DNA of 64,000 bases from CAXXOK01 sp964584315 (GTDB lineage: Bacteria; Bacillota; Clostridia; Christensenellales; Aristaeellaceae): contig CAZOZO010000011.1 of NCBI GenBank assembly GCA_964584315.1, forward strand, positions 14,079-78,078. The letters run 5' to 3'. Shown here piece by piece: positions 33,165-41,950 of the stretch. Each line of letters starts with the position of its first letter. Positions within the stretch are counted from its first letter, which is position 1. Position numbers and translations under genes: made by a program. The notes below the pieces were generated by a model that saw only the letters and a list, made by a program, of their open reading frames with translations, did no database searches and was not told the DNA's origin.

Positions 33165-33200
33165 AAACCCGCCTGAAATAAGCATTTCAGGCGGGTTTTG
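33165..33200 (+). terminator. Native terminator of the tRNA-Pro gene
   Basis: A perfect 14-bp stem (33166-33179 with 33184-33197), AAGC loop and TTTT, directly after the tRNA CCA. It shows that DNA to the right is the original chromosome. Confidence 0.9.
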
Positions 33201-33537
33201 CATTGCGGTAAAAACGCAAGGATGAGGATATTTTGCGTTATGACTGACCCCAGTCAGTCAAAGTGTTGCCATCTGCGCCTGTAGGAGCATGGCCTTTCAT
33301 AAGCATTTCTCTTTGTCATGTGAGATATGCCATCCTTGCATCACATTGGGTTCTTCATGTTACGATTACCACCGCATACGGGGTGCCGGTTTCTTGGCGC
33401 TACGGAAAGGCCTGAACTTGACGCAGTACCTTACAAGCGATACAATGCCAGCAGATGGCCGCGGAACGGGGACGCACGCAGCATCGCGCTTCGTTCCCCC
33501 CAGCGAATGAGCAATAAGCAGACTGTGAGGCATACCG
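33201..33537. other. Intergenic, no gene seen
   Basis: This is the first chromosomal stretch beyond the prophage. I see only short open frames without SD sites and a short TGACTG direct/inverted motif near 33243-33260. It contains the upstream region of the dipeptidase gene, but I cannot point to a convincing promoter. Confidence 0.4.
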
Positions 33538-35022
33538 ATGGCTTGTACAACGATTCTGGTTGGGAAAAACGCTTCTTACGACGGCTCCACGATGATCGCC
33601 CGAAACGATGATTCGGGTTCCGGCAACTTTACCCCCAAAAAATTTACGGTGGTGGCGGCTCGGCAGCAACCGGAGCCCTATCAATCGGTACTGTCGCACG
33701 TGCAAGTATCTTTACCCGCCAATGCCATGCGGTATACCGCTGTGCCGAACGCCGTCGCGGGCAAGGGCATCTGGGCCGCCAGCGGTGTGAACGAGGCCAA
33801 CGTGGGCATGACGGCCACGGAAACCATCACCTCCAATCCGCGGGTGCTGGGCGCCGACCCGCTGGTGGAGTATCAACCGGCGCAGGATGAACGCCCCGAA
33901 ACCGTCGGCGGCATCGGCGAGGAGGACATCGTATGCCTCGTGCTGCCCTACATTCGCAGCGCGCGCGAGGGTGTGCTGCGGCTTGGCAACCTGCTGGAAA
34001 CCTACGGCACCTATGAGACGAACGGCATTGCCTTTCAGGACCGGGATGAAATCTGGTGGCTGGAAACCATAGGCGGCCATCACTGGATCGCCCGCCGTGT
34101 GCCGGACGATTGCTACGTCGTGATGCCCAATCAGCTGGGGCTGGATCAGTTTGACCTGGCGGATGCCTTCGGCAAGCAGAAGGAATACCTGTGCTCCCAT
34201 GACCTGCGGGAGTTCATCGGGCGCAACCATCTGAACCTTTCGCAAAACGGCGGTCTGAACCCGCGCGACACATTCGGCAGCCATGATGACGCCGATCACG
34301 TGTACAACACGCCGCGCGCCTGGTTCATGCTGCGGTATTTCAACCCCCGCACCAAAGTGTGGGATGGCCCCGCGGCGGCATACACCCCGCGCTCGGACGA
34401 TCTGCCGTGGTGCATGGTGCCGGAGAAGAAGATCACCCCGGAGGATGTGAAATACGCGCTTTCCGCTCACTATCAGGGTACGCCGTTCGACCCGTACGAC
34501 ACGCACGCCGACCCGCTGCTGCGCGGCGCTTACCGCGCCATTGGCATCAACCGCAACGATTTTATGGCGCTTTTGCAGCTTCGCCCGCAGGTACCGGAGG
34601 CGTATTGCGCCGTGGAGTGGCTCGCCTTTGCCTCCAACGCGTTTAACGCGATGGCACCCTTCTACGCGAACGTTTCCACGACCCCCGCCTATCTGTCCCA
34701 GACGACGCAGGCAGTGAGCACCGAGAACTTCTATTGGGTCAGCCGCCTGATCGCCGCGCTGGCGGACGCCGCTTACAGCAAGTCCATCTACCACATCGAG
34801 CGTTATCAGTTTTCCGTGCACGCGCAGGGGCACGAGCTGCTTGGCCGTTACGACGCGCTGCTATCGCAGGAAGCGGATGCGGTCAGACAGGCCGCGCTGC
34901 GGGAAGAAGCCAACCAGGCCGTGGCGGATATGGTGCGGCGGGAGGCCGCCGACACGCTCATCAAGGTGCTCAACGAGCAGAGCAACCATATGAAGAACGC
35001 GTTTTCCCGCTCCGATGCGTAA
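33538..35022 (+). CDS. C69-family dipeptidase, cytosolic form
   Basis: This 494-residue enzyme begins MACTTILVGKNASYDGS. In family C69 (PepD-like) Cys3 becomes the N-terminal nucleophile after processing. Family segments include GVNEANVGMTATETI, REGVLRLGNLLETYGTYE and a DEIWWLETIGGHHWIARRVP core. It hydrolyses dipeptides with broad specificity. No signal peptide is present, unlike the paralogue at 38193-39644, so the two likely work on either side of the membrane. The SD (GTGAGG) is modest. It is a stand-alone chromosomal gene next to the attachment site. Confidence 0.9.
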   Translation: MACTTILVGKNASYDGSTMIARNDDSGSGNFTPKKFTVVAARQQPEPYQSVLSHVQVSLPANAMRYTAVPNAVAGKGIWAASGVNEANVGMTATETITSNPRVLGADPLVEYQPAQDERPETVGGIGEEDIVCLVLPYIRSAREGVLRLGNLLETYGTYETNGIAFQDRDEIWWLETIGGHHWIARRVPDDCYVVMPNQLGLDQFDLADAFGKQKEYLCSHDLREFIGRNHLNLSQNGGLNPRDTFGSHDDADHVYNTPRAWFMLRYFNPRTKVWDGPAAAYTPRSDDLPWCMVPEKKITPEDVKYALSAHYQGTPFDPYDTHADPLLRGAYRAIGINRNDFMALLQLRPQVPEAYCAVEWLAFASNAFNAMAPFYANVSTTPAYLSQTTQAVSTENFYWVSRLIAALADAAYSKSIYHIERYQFSVHAQGHELLGRYDALLSQEADAVRQAALREEANQAVADMVRREAADTLIKVLNEQSNHMKNAFSRSDA

Positions 35023-35294
35023 TGTTCTCAAGCATCATCTGCACCCAAAGGTAACTCCCCCGGGCGCAGTCAGGCCTCTGACTAACTGAATTGTGTCCAG
35101 AAGCCCCGCCACATTGCACCGCGGATGCTCGCGGCGTTGACGATCAAAACATGATGAAACATGGCCTCCGGCAAATCAAAACAAGCAGCTGGTGCGCCCT
35201 CGCGACCAGCCGTTTGTTTGCGTTTCAGTTCGATCCGCTGTCAGTCTCTCCGCCAAGGGTGTTTGCGCGGCGCTGTTAACCCCGCGCAAGCCTT

Positions 35295-36578
35295 TTACTT
35301 CAGCCCCAGCTTGCCATACCCCTCGCCCATCAGCACATGCTGGTACCCGCTGCCCGTGCCGTCCGCCGGCGCAGTCATTTCAAAGGCCACCTGCTTTTGG
35401 AACAGCATCACGATATCCGAGCCGCCAAAGAGGAACGTGCCCATCATATCGCCTTTTTTGACCTGCGCGCCCACCTGCACGCTCTGCTCAAAGTTGACCG
35501 AGGACACCTGCGACATGCCGATGGGCATGACCGCCACCAGCCCGTATGCGTCGGTGTCCAGGATGATGCAGCCGCGCGTCTCGATGGTTTGCCAGCCGGG
35601 GGTGTTGTCCAGCAGCACGTATTTGCCGATGCTCGCATCCCAGATGGTGACGCCGCCCGCCGCGTCATCCGCGGGGATGATGCGCACCTCCTTGATGGTG
35701 CCGCTCACGGGGAAGTGGTAGCGGTGGTAGTCGTTCACATCCAAAAACGTGTGGGTGAGCGTGCCGCCCGCAAACGCATCCGCATAGGCGCAGCCCGGGC
35801 CCAGGAGGTTCGGGATGGAGTCAAAATAGGTCGATTTGATGTTGACGCCGCCCTGCTGCACGATGTTGGAGTTTTCGTCGATGGCCCACACGCCCTGCGG
35901 CTTGCTGTCCGCGGGGGCGACCACCACGGCGGGGTCGTCCGGCGAAGCGACTGGCCGCACATCGGGTGAGATCAGGTAGCGGGAGAAGAAATCGTTGAAC
36001 GAGTGCCAGTTGTCCGGCGACTCGTACCAGTTTTTGCTCAGGCCGAAGCGGTCGTCCGCAAGGGCGATCTGGTAGTAGGTGTCGTTCCACGACACGGCCA
36101 TGCTCAGGTACTCGCCCCACTGCTTGGTGAATTGGATCAGCCACGTGCGGTAGGGCTCCACGTACTGGATGGAGTTGTTGTAGTAGCCCTTATCCGCCAG
36201 CTCCGGCAGGGGCTGGTCGTTGATGAAGTACATGTAGTCGATGCTCTGGTCGATCTGCTCATACAGCTTGGTGTAGGGCAAATTGCTCAGGATATTCCAC
36301 GGCATGGCCAGCGAGGCCCAGTCGACGTACAGGTAATAGCCTTCCAGCGTCTGCGCGGGGTTGGTCACGGGATCCGGATTGATGCCCTTGGCCAGCGCGA
36401 TGGATTCCTCCAGCATCTGCTTTAGGCCGTCGTCGTGCTCCACCATGGTGATCAGCTGCTCGGTAATGGGCTGGTGCTTTGCCTGATCAGCCAGTGCCGC
36501 GACCGAGGCGCAGGAGGTGATTGCGAGGATCAGCGCAAGGATCGCCGAGAGTCTGCGTAGGATGAACGCCTTTTTCAT
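35295..36578 (-). CDS. Exported phosphatidylserine decarboxylase-like protein
   Basis: This 427-residue protein has a signal peptide (MKKAFILRRLSAILALILAI, cleavage after about residue 30). The C-terminal half carries phosphatidylserine decarboxylase features: NDYHRYHFPVSGTIKEV with the catalytic His, GMSQVSSVNFE, and FGGSDIVMLF, where the Ser would form the pyruvoyl group by self-cleavage. Normal bacterial PSDs are inner-membrane enzymes facing the cytoplasm and shorter (about 290 residues). Export and a 200-residue N-terminal extension suggest action on an extracellular or outer-leaflet substrate. The start follows AGGGAGGG and a near-consensus promoter. Confidence 0.82.
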   Translation of the reverse strand: MKKAFILRRLSAILALILAITSCASVAALADQAKHQPITEQLITMVEHDDGLKQMLEESIALAKGINPDPVTNPAQTLEGYYLYVDWASLAMPWNILSNLPYTKLYEQIDQSIDYMYFINDQPLPELADKGYYNNSIQYVEPYRTWLIQFTKQWGEYLSMAVSWNDTYYQIALADDRFGLSKNWYESPDNWHSFNDFFSRYLISPDVRPVASPDDPAVVVAPADSKPQGVWAIDENSNIVQQGGVNIKSTYFDSIPNLLGPGCAYADAFAGGTLTHTFLDVNDYHRYHFPVSGTIKEVRIIPADDAAGGVTIWDASIGKYVLLDNTPGWQTIETRGCIILDTDAYGLVAVMPIGMSQVSSVNFEQSVQVGAQVKKGDMMGTFLFGGSDIVMLFQKQVAFEMTAPADGTGSGYQHVLMGEGYGKLGLK

Positions 36579-36621
36579 ACGGTACCCTCCCTTATTCGAT
36601 TGGGTTCCATTTATTGTCACC

Positions 36622-36650
36622 AGTATAGGTTCGCCGGCCTCCGTTGTCAA
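36622..36650 (-). promoter_or_regulatory. Promoter of the exported PSD-like gene
   Basis: On the minus strand a perfect TTGACA (36645-36650) and TATACT (36622-36627) have a 17-base spacer. The start point would be about 35-40 bases before the ATG. The rest of the divergent gap to 37041 (about 390 bases) shows no further gene or clear promoter. Confidence 0.85.
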
Positions 36651-37041
36651 GATGCGCGGGCGATAGGGCGGCAGCGCGGCGCTTGGGTCAGGGGTGCACG
36701 GCGGTGCGCTTACCCGGTGCCGTACCCGCACGCTGTGGTTTGTGTGCCGTATTGGGGAGAGCGCCCATCCTGAAGGGGTTTTGTTGCGCTCCGATACGCT
36801 TATGCCCCGCCAGCCGTTGCCCTCCCGCTTTTCCGCCAGAAACAGGAATCGTGAATCGGTTGGCGAAAGAGAACATCATCCAATCGCGCCGCCGGGCGCG
36901 GCCCGTTTCGCGGCGGCCACGCCGCCGAAACGCCGCCGCACGGCGAGCCGTACCGTCACCCCCATACAAGCCTTGCCACATACCCCCGCGCGGCGGCGCT
37001 GCCGCTTTTGCAGGCCTGTTTCGTCAGGGAGGGCGAACCGC

Positions 37042-37929
37042 ATGAAAAAACTGATCGTATCCACCATGTTGGCCGTGCTGCTGCTGGGCTCCTCCGCCTA
37101 CGCGCAGGGCACGGTGACCGCAACGCTGGTCGGCACCACCGTCTTTGGCGCCTACGCCTCGCCCGAGGCGCTGGGCAGCGCGGCCATCGTCGTAACCGCC
37201 GATACGGCGGTCGCGCGCATCGAGCTGCTGGGCTGGGCGACACTCGCCGACATCAGTCCGAACGCTGCCGCGCCCTTCACCGTTGACCTGGCCGCTGCGG
37301 GCGGGCCTGTGCGCACCACCGACCTGCAAACGGGCGCCGTGGCCACTGCCGTGGGCCTCACGCCCGCGCAGCTTGACCAGTTTATCGCGGGCCCAATGCG
37401 CGTGAGCGTCTACCGCGGCGATGCCTACACCCCCGATGCGCTGCTGGCCGAGGGTGCCCTCGCCCCCGCCGCGATGGCCGTGACCAGCGCGGGCATCCAA
37501 AACGGCGTGCTCGCCGATGAATACGGCAAGCGCGGCGCGCAGAAGCGCAAGGGCATCCCCACGCTGTCCATGCCGCTGCACATCACGGGCATCCCCAGCG
37601 GCACGGCGGCGCTGGCCGTGTCCATGATCGACCCGGACGGCGGCGACTGGGTGCACTGGCTGGCCGCGAACATCCCCGTCATGGCGGATATCCCCGCCAA
37701 TGCCAGCATCGACCTTGCGGCGCAGATGGTGCAGGGCAAAAACGACTTTGGCTTTACCGGTTACGGCGGGCCCACGCCGCCCTCCGGCACGCACGGCTAT
37801 GTGATCACCGTGTACGCGCTTGCGGAGCCGCTGGCCCTTGAGGACGGATTCAAGCAGAAGGCCTTTGACAAGGCGCTGGATGGCAAGGTGCTCGCGCAGG
37901 CGCAGGTCACAGGCGATTACAGCCGGTAA
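37042..37929 (+). CDS. Exported YbhB/YbcL-type phosphatidylethanolamine-binding-like protein
   Basis: This 295-residue protein has a signal peptide (MKKLIVSTMLAVLLLGSSAY, then AQG). The N-terminal half (about 22-135) is a beta-rich, CHRD-like domain with repeats of the type TVTATLVG and FTVDLAAAGGPV. The C-terminal half is the PEBP/YbhB fold with the ligand-pocket motifs SMIDPDGGDWVHWLAANIP and GYGGPTPPSGTHGYVITVYA. PEBP relatives bind anionic phospholipid head groups. It lies divergent to the exported PSD-like gene, so both may deal with surface lipids (inference). SD AGGGAGGG at 37042. Confidence 0.85.
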   Translation: MKKLIVSTMLAVLLLGSSAYAQGTVTATLVGTTVFGAYASPEALGSAAIVVTADTAVARIELLGWATLADISPNAAAPFTVDLAAAGGPVRTTDLQTGAVATAVGLTPAQLDQFIAGPMRVSVYRGDAYTPDALLAEGALAPAAMAVTSAGIQNGVLADEYGKRGAQKRKGIPTLSMPLHITGIPSGTAALAVSMIDPDGGDWVHWLAANIPVMADIPANASIDLAAQMVQGKNDFGFTGYGGPTPPSGTHGYVITVYALAEPLALEDGFKQKAFDKALDGKVLAQAQVTGDYSR

Positions 37930-37964
37930 GGCGGACGGTGGCGAGCCGACAACTTCAACGACAT

Positions 37965-38005
37965 ACAAAGGGAGCGTGCCGCGCGATGCGGCACGCTCCC
38001 TTTGT
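37965..38005. terminator. Bidirectional terminator between converging genes
   Basis: A perfect 18-bp stem (37965-37982 with 37988-38005) with a 5-base loop, A-rich on the left and T-rich on the right. The 187 bases up to the dipeptidase stop contain a CGCT-rich repeat similar to that near 50200-50260. Confidence 0.85.
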
Positions 38006-38192
38006 GTTGAGGTGTGCGGGCGGGGAGGCGGGTGTGGCTGGGGTCAGCGAACGGGCAATGCGCTGTGCCGCTCGCATCGCAGCCGCTACGCGGCTGACCG
38101 CTCGCTGGCAATGTTTGCGCTGCGGCGCGAGGTCTTGGGGCGCTGCCCTAAGCCCCGCAAGGGGCATTGCCCCTTGACCCCTTTTCTGCTCC

Positions 38193-39644
38193 TTAATTCT
38201 TGCTCGGGTCGTCATGCATCGCCGATGCGCCCATGCCCTCGATATTCCAGTCGATCACCTTGGGGATCACCTCGCCCATCAGCACGCGCGCATCCGCCAG
38301 CGCCTGATCCGCAATGGCCGCAAACAGCTGCGCCGCCACATCGCCGTTATAGCCGCTGTCGATATACGCCTGATCCATCTGCGGCATGTTTGCGATCAGC
38401 TGCTCCTCCATCGCGCGCCAGTGCCTGCGGATGGGGTAGCCCCAGTTGGTCCTGTCCAACGAGCCCAGCGTGTCCAGCCAGCGGTAGACCGAGTAGGCGC
38501 TGCGCTCGTCATACGTTTTGCAGTCAAAGGTATAGGCTTCGGGCGTGGTGGTCAGGTTGCCGTACAGCGGTAAAAACACGCTGAACTCGCTGTTGGCCAG
38601 CGCCACCCAGTACACGGTGGGCAGCTCCGGCCGGTACCAGAACAGATGCACCGTGAACGCGCGGTTGATGCCGATGGGCCGCCACTCCGGGTGCTCGTTC
38701 ACGTTATAGATCGTATCCTCATAGCGGTAGCGGGTCAGCTCCATCACGTCCTGCAGCTTCACGGGCATATCCGGCGCAAAGAACATCTCATACGTGTGGT
38801 TCACGTCGTAGTTCTTCTCCTTGCTGGGGGCAAAGTACCGCTGCCCCGCCCAAACGCGGATCTGGCTGTAGTCGCGGTGCGGCTCGCCATACGTCAGCGC
38901 GGCATGGGGCTTGCCGTCCAGCGTTTGCAGGAAGCCCTGCTCCTCCGCCAGCTGCCAGAAATCCGGCGAGGCGATCACGTTTGCCGTGTCCGCCACGTCC
39001 ACGCAGCCGATCAGCGCATCGTTGGCGATCACGGCGGCCTTATCGTCCGGCACGCGCACGGCCAGCCAATGGTGGCCGGAGTAGATCTCGATGTACCACG
39101 CCTCGGCCTTGTCCGCGATCACCACGCCGTTGCCCTCCGCGCTGCCAAGCTCCGTCACGATGCGGCCCAGCCGCTCGATGCCCTCGCGCGCGGTTTTGAC
39201 ATACGGGATGATGACCGTGGGGATGGACTCCTCCGCGATGCCGTTTGGCACGTAGGGGTCATACTTGAGCACGTCCGCGCCGCCATAGATGCTCTCGGTG
39301 GCCGTCATGGACACGCCGTGCTGGTTCAGCGCGCTCTCCGCCCACACGCCCATGCCCATGGCGGGCGCGGCGGGCGTCATGGTGTACTGGCAGCTCTCGG
39401 CGGGCAGGTCGATGGTAAAGCCGTTGCCCACGCTCACGTAGTGGTACGGCGCAGGCAGCGTTTGGGCAGGCACCGTCACCAGCTGCGTGGTCTGGAATTC
39501 CTCGCCGTCCGCGGTGCGGCCGTAGATGAGCGAGCCGTCCGCGCTCGCGTTTCGCCCGACGATGATGGTCGTGCACGCGCCCGCGACCGCGGGGAACGCC
39601 AGCAGCAGTACAAGCAGCAGGGCAACCACCAGTTTCAGCATCAT
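38193..39644 (-). CDS. C69-family dipeptidase, exported form
   Basis: This 483-residue paralogue of the 33538-35022 enzyme has a signal peptide (MLKLVVALLLVLLLAF, then PAVAGA) that ends exactly before CTTIIVGRNASADGS. Signal cleavage would therefore expose the catalytic cysteine (Cys24). Shared segments include ALNQHGVSMTATESIYGG, REGIERLGRIVTELG and EAWYIEIYSGHHWLAVRVP. It should hydrolyse dipeptides outside the cell. Start chosen at the ATG after AGAGGTGG; the neighbouring ATG (39641) and GTG (39650) are possible. Confidence 0.9.
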   Translation of the reverse strand: MMLKLVVALLLVLLLAFPAVAGACTTIIVGRNASADGSLIYGRTADGEEFQTTQLVTVPAQTLPAPYHYVSVGNGFTIDLPAESCQYTMTPAAPAMGMGVWAESALNQHGVSMTATESIYGGADVLKYDPYVPNGIAEESIPTVIIPYVKTAREGIERLGRIVTELGSAEGNGVVIADKAEAWYIEIYSGHHWLAVRVPDDKAAVIANDALIGCVDVADTANVIASPDFWQLAEEQGFLQTLDGKPHAALTYGEPHRDYSQIRVWAGQRYFAPSKEKNYDVNHTYEMFFAPDMPVKLQDVMELTRYRYEDTIYNVNEHPEWRPIGINRAFTVHLFWYRPELPTVYWVALANSEFSVFLPLYGNLTTTPEAYTFDCKTYDERSAYSVYRWLDTLGSLDRTNWGYPIRRHWRAMEEQLIANMPQMDQAYIDSGYNGDVAAQLFAAIADQALADARVLMGEVIPKVIDWNIEGMGASAMHDDPSKN

Positions 39645-39713
39645 GGCCACCTCTTTCCATTTTTACGGGTCTCGTGGGGGATGTGTCGACACGCCAGGTC
39701 ATTCGTTGCCCTT

Positions 39714-39763
39714 ACTATAGCACGGCGCGCGTTTGACTGTCAATAATTGCCACTTAAGTGGCA
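39714..39763 (-). promoter_or_regulatory. Promoter and palindromic operator of the exported dipeptidase
   Basis: On the minus strand TTGACA (39738-39743) and TATAGT (39714-39719) are 18 bases apart. Four bases upstream of the -35 is a perfect 16-bp palindrome, TGCCACTTAAGTGGCA (39748-39763), a likely binding site for a dimeric regulator acting at this promoter. Confidence 0.75.
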
Positions 39764-39936
39764 TGGCGGACGATGCGTCCCCTCCGCCGTGGTCAATGCC
39801 GCAGTAACCGAACCCGCGCCCCATTCAATAGCGATACTGTATCACAATTTGCACAATAACCCCGCAATACTTTTAGACACCGGTTGGAGAAAATCTCGGT
39901 TTTATTTCCATTTATGTGCATATAGTACAATTTTAC

Positions 39937-39965
39937 TTGATTATTTTGTGTTTTTATCATATATT
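39937..39965 (+). promoter_or_regulatory. Promoter of the RpiR-led sugar operon
   Basis: TTGATT (39937-39942) and TATATT (39960-39965) are 17 bases apart in a strongly AT-rich stretch (39880-40010) that contrasts with the GC-rich genes. The gap 39764-40064 contains no gene. The leader is about 95 bases. Confidence 0.65.
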
Positions 39966-40064
39966 GTAATGGAGAAATTATTCAGGCATACTCACATTAC
40001 AGCAATAAGGCAAGTGGTGCGCACGGCACGGTGGTGAGTAGGCCCCATGACAAGGAGGCGTACC

Positions 40065-40958
40065 ATGGCTACCCCCGAGAAGGTGAACCGCATCCTGCCG
40101 ATGGCAAGGTTCCTGCTGCCCTCCATCACCCCGGCGGAGCGCAAGGCCTGTGCATACCTGGTGGATAACCCGCTCAAGGTGGCGCGCATGACGCTGGTGG
40201 AGTTCGCCAAGGCGTCGCGCAGCAGCCAACCCTCGGTCATCCGGCTATGCAAGCGCATCGGCGTGAGCGGCTTTGCGGAGCTCAAATCCTCGCTGGCGGT
40301 GCAGCTGGCGGAGGAAGGGCGCATCGGCATCGATTTCGATTACGAGAAGGCGACCCTGTTCAGCAACGACATCGTCAAGACGGTCGACATGGTGTTGCAG
40401 GGCAGCATCCGCATCCTGCACGACATGCTCGCGCAGGAGAAGAACGACTACGACCACGCCGTGGAGCTGCTGCTCAAGGCCAAGCGCATCCAGTTTCTGG
40501 CCATCGGAGACGGCATGATCCCCTGCAAGTTTGCATGCTTCAAGTTTTTGCGGCTGGGCTACGACTGCATCGCCGAGAGCGACCCCGACCTGATGATGAT
40601 CGCCACCTGCAACTTAAAGCGCGGCGACGTGGCGCTGGCCATCTCCCACTCGGGCCACAGCCGGCTGGTGAACGACGCGCTGCGCGTGGCCCGCGAAAAC
40701 GGCGCCACCACCCTGTGCATCACCGGCCGCGAGCGTTCCCCCATGACGGCGCACAGCGACGTGACGCTGCTCACCGGCACCGCGGATACCACCGTCAGCC
40801 TGGACGTGGTGGCCCGCCGCATCGCGGAGCAGGCGATTTTGGAAGCGCTGTACTACTGTGTGGAAAAATACCTGGAACCGAATTCGCTCACCAGGCTGCG
40901 CTATGTGTCGCGCGTGCTGCGGGTGAATAAGGTAAAAGATGAAACGAAGGAAGAGTAG
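40065..40958 (+). CDS. RpiR/MurR-type transcriptional regulator
   Basis: This 297-residue regulator has an N-terminal HTH-6 domain (about 15-85; MTLVEFAKASRSSQPSVIRL, then CKRIGVSGFAELKSSL) and a SIS domain (about 115-265; IQFLAIGDGMI, RGDVALAISHSGHSRLVNDAL). SIS domains of this family bind sugar phosphates. It heads the nine-gene sugar operon and probably senses an intermediate made by the FGGY kinase or the isomerases and regulates its own operon. SD AAGGAGG, ATG at 40065. The stop is three bases from the next gene. Confidence 0.92.
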   Translation: MATPEKVNRILPMARFLLPSITPAERKACAYLVDNPLKVARMTLVEFAKASRSSQPSVIRLCKRIGVSGFAELKSSLAVQLAEEGRIGIDFDYEKATLFSNDIVKTVDMVLQGSIRILHDMLAQEKNDYDHAVELLLKAKRIQFLAIGDGMIPCKFACFKFLRLGYDCIAESDPDLMMIATCNLKRGDVALAISHSGHSRLVNDALRVARENGATTLCITGRERSPMTAHSDVTLLTGTADTTVSLDVVARRIAEQAILEALYYCVEKYLEPNSLTRLRYVSRVLRVNKVKDETKEE

Positions 40959-40961
40959 AGC

Positions 40962-41906
40962 ATGATCAGGTCTTTTCGGGACGCGTTGCGTGATTCCCTG
41001 ATGGCACTTGCGCAGGTCGATGGCGATTTCGTGGTTTTGAACGCGGATTCCGCGCGCGTTTTGAACCTGGATGTCTTCAAGGCCACCTACCCCGGCCGCA
41101 TCTTCTGTTACGGCATCAGCGAGGCGGATATGCTCAGCGCGGCGGCGGGCCTTGCCACCACGGGCATCACCCCTATCGTGGTAGGCTTCTCCGTGTTCGT
41201 GACCGAAAAGCCTTTTGAGCAGATACGCCAGTCGATCTGCTACCCCAACCTGAACGTCAAGATCATTGCCACCCACGCGGGGCTGTGCGTTGGGCAGGAC
41301 GGGGCCACCCACCAGAACCTGGAGGATCTGGCCATCATGCGCACGCTGCCCAACATGAAGGTGCTGGTCGCCGCCGATGCGGCGCAGACCTCCGCGGCCA
41401 TCTCCGCGATGATGGCGCACAAGGGCCCCTGCTACCTCCGGCTTGGCCGCGACCTCGCGGAGGACATCTACCCCGAAAAGCCGGTCGTGCGCCTGGGCGG
41501 CAGCGACCTGATCCGCCCCGGCGCGGATGTCACGCTGGCCGCGTGCGGGCTGATGGTGGATCAGTCCCTCAGGGCGGCGGAGCTGCTCAAGGCCGACGGC
41601 ATCGATGCCGCGGTGCTCAACCTGTACAGCGTGAAGCCGCTGGACGAGCAGGCCGTGCTCGCGCAGGCCAAACAGACCGGCGCCATCGTGACCGTGGAGG
41701 ATCACACCATCTACGGCGGCCTTGGCGGCGCGGTGGCCGAGGCGCTGGCCCGCCACCTGCCCACGCCCATGGAGATCGTCGGCGTACAGGATACCTTCGG
41801 GGAATCGGGCACGCAGGATGAGCTTTTCCAGAAGTATGGGCTCACGGCGGCGCATATCGCCGCCGCCGCGCGGCGGGCCATGGCCCGCAAGGCCGCGCGC
41901 GCCTGA
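40962..41906 (+). CDS. Transketolase, C-terminal subunit (pyrimidine-binding part)
   Basis: This 314-residue subunit contains the pyrimidine-binding domain with the activating Glu (FCYGISEADMLSAAAGLA, about 48-65) and the C-terminal domain (GADVTLAACGLMVDQSLRA, VVTVEDHTIYGGLGG-like IVTVEDHTIYGG). With the next gene it forms a heterodimeric or heterotetrameric split transketolase that moves two-carbon units between ketose and aldose phosphates using thiamine diphosphate. The order (C-subunit first) is reversed compared with many split loci. Confidence 0.93.
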   Translation: MIRSFRDALRDSLMALAQVDGDFVVLNADSARVLNLDVFKATYPGRIFCYGISEADMLSAAAGLATTGITPIVVGFSVFVTEKPFEQIRQSICYPNLNVKIIATHAGLCVGQDGATHQNLEDLAIMRTLPNMKVLVAADAAQTSAAISAMMAHKGPCYLRLGRDLAEDIYPEKPVVRLGGSDLIRPGADVTLAACGLMVDQSLRAAELLKADGIDAAVLNLYSVKPLDEQAVLAQAKQTGAIVTVEDHTIYGGLGGAVAEALARHLPTPMEIVGVQDTFGESGTQDELFQKYGLTAAHIAAAARRAMARKAARA

Positions 41907-41950
41907 GGCCCACGCATTTCCACGAACGCTTGCAGATGGAAGGTCGTACT

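Noticed and set aside
33289..33611. Two overlapping small frames upstream of the first dipeptidase
   Set aside because: No SD and no recognisable protein; best seen as non-coding upstream DNA.
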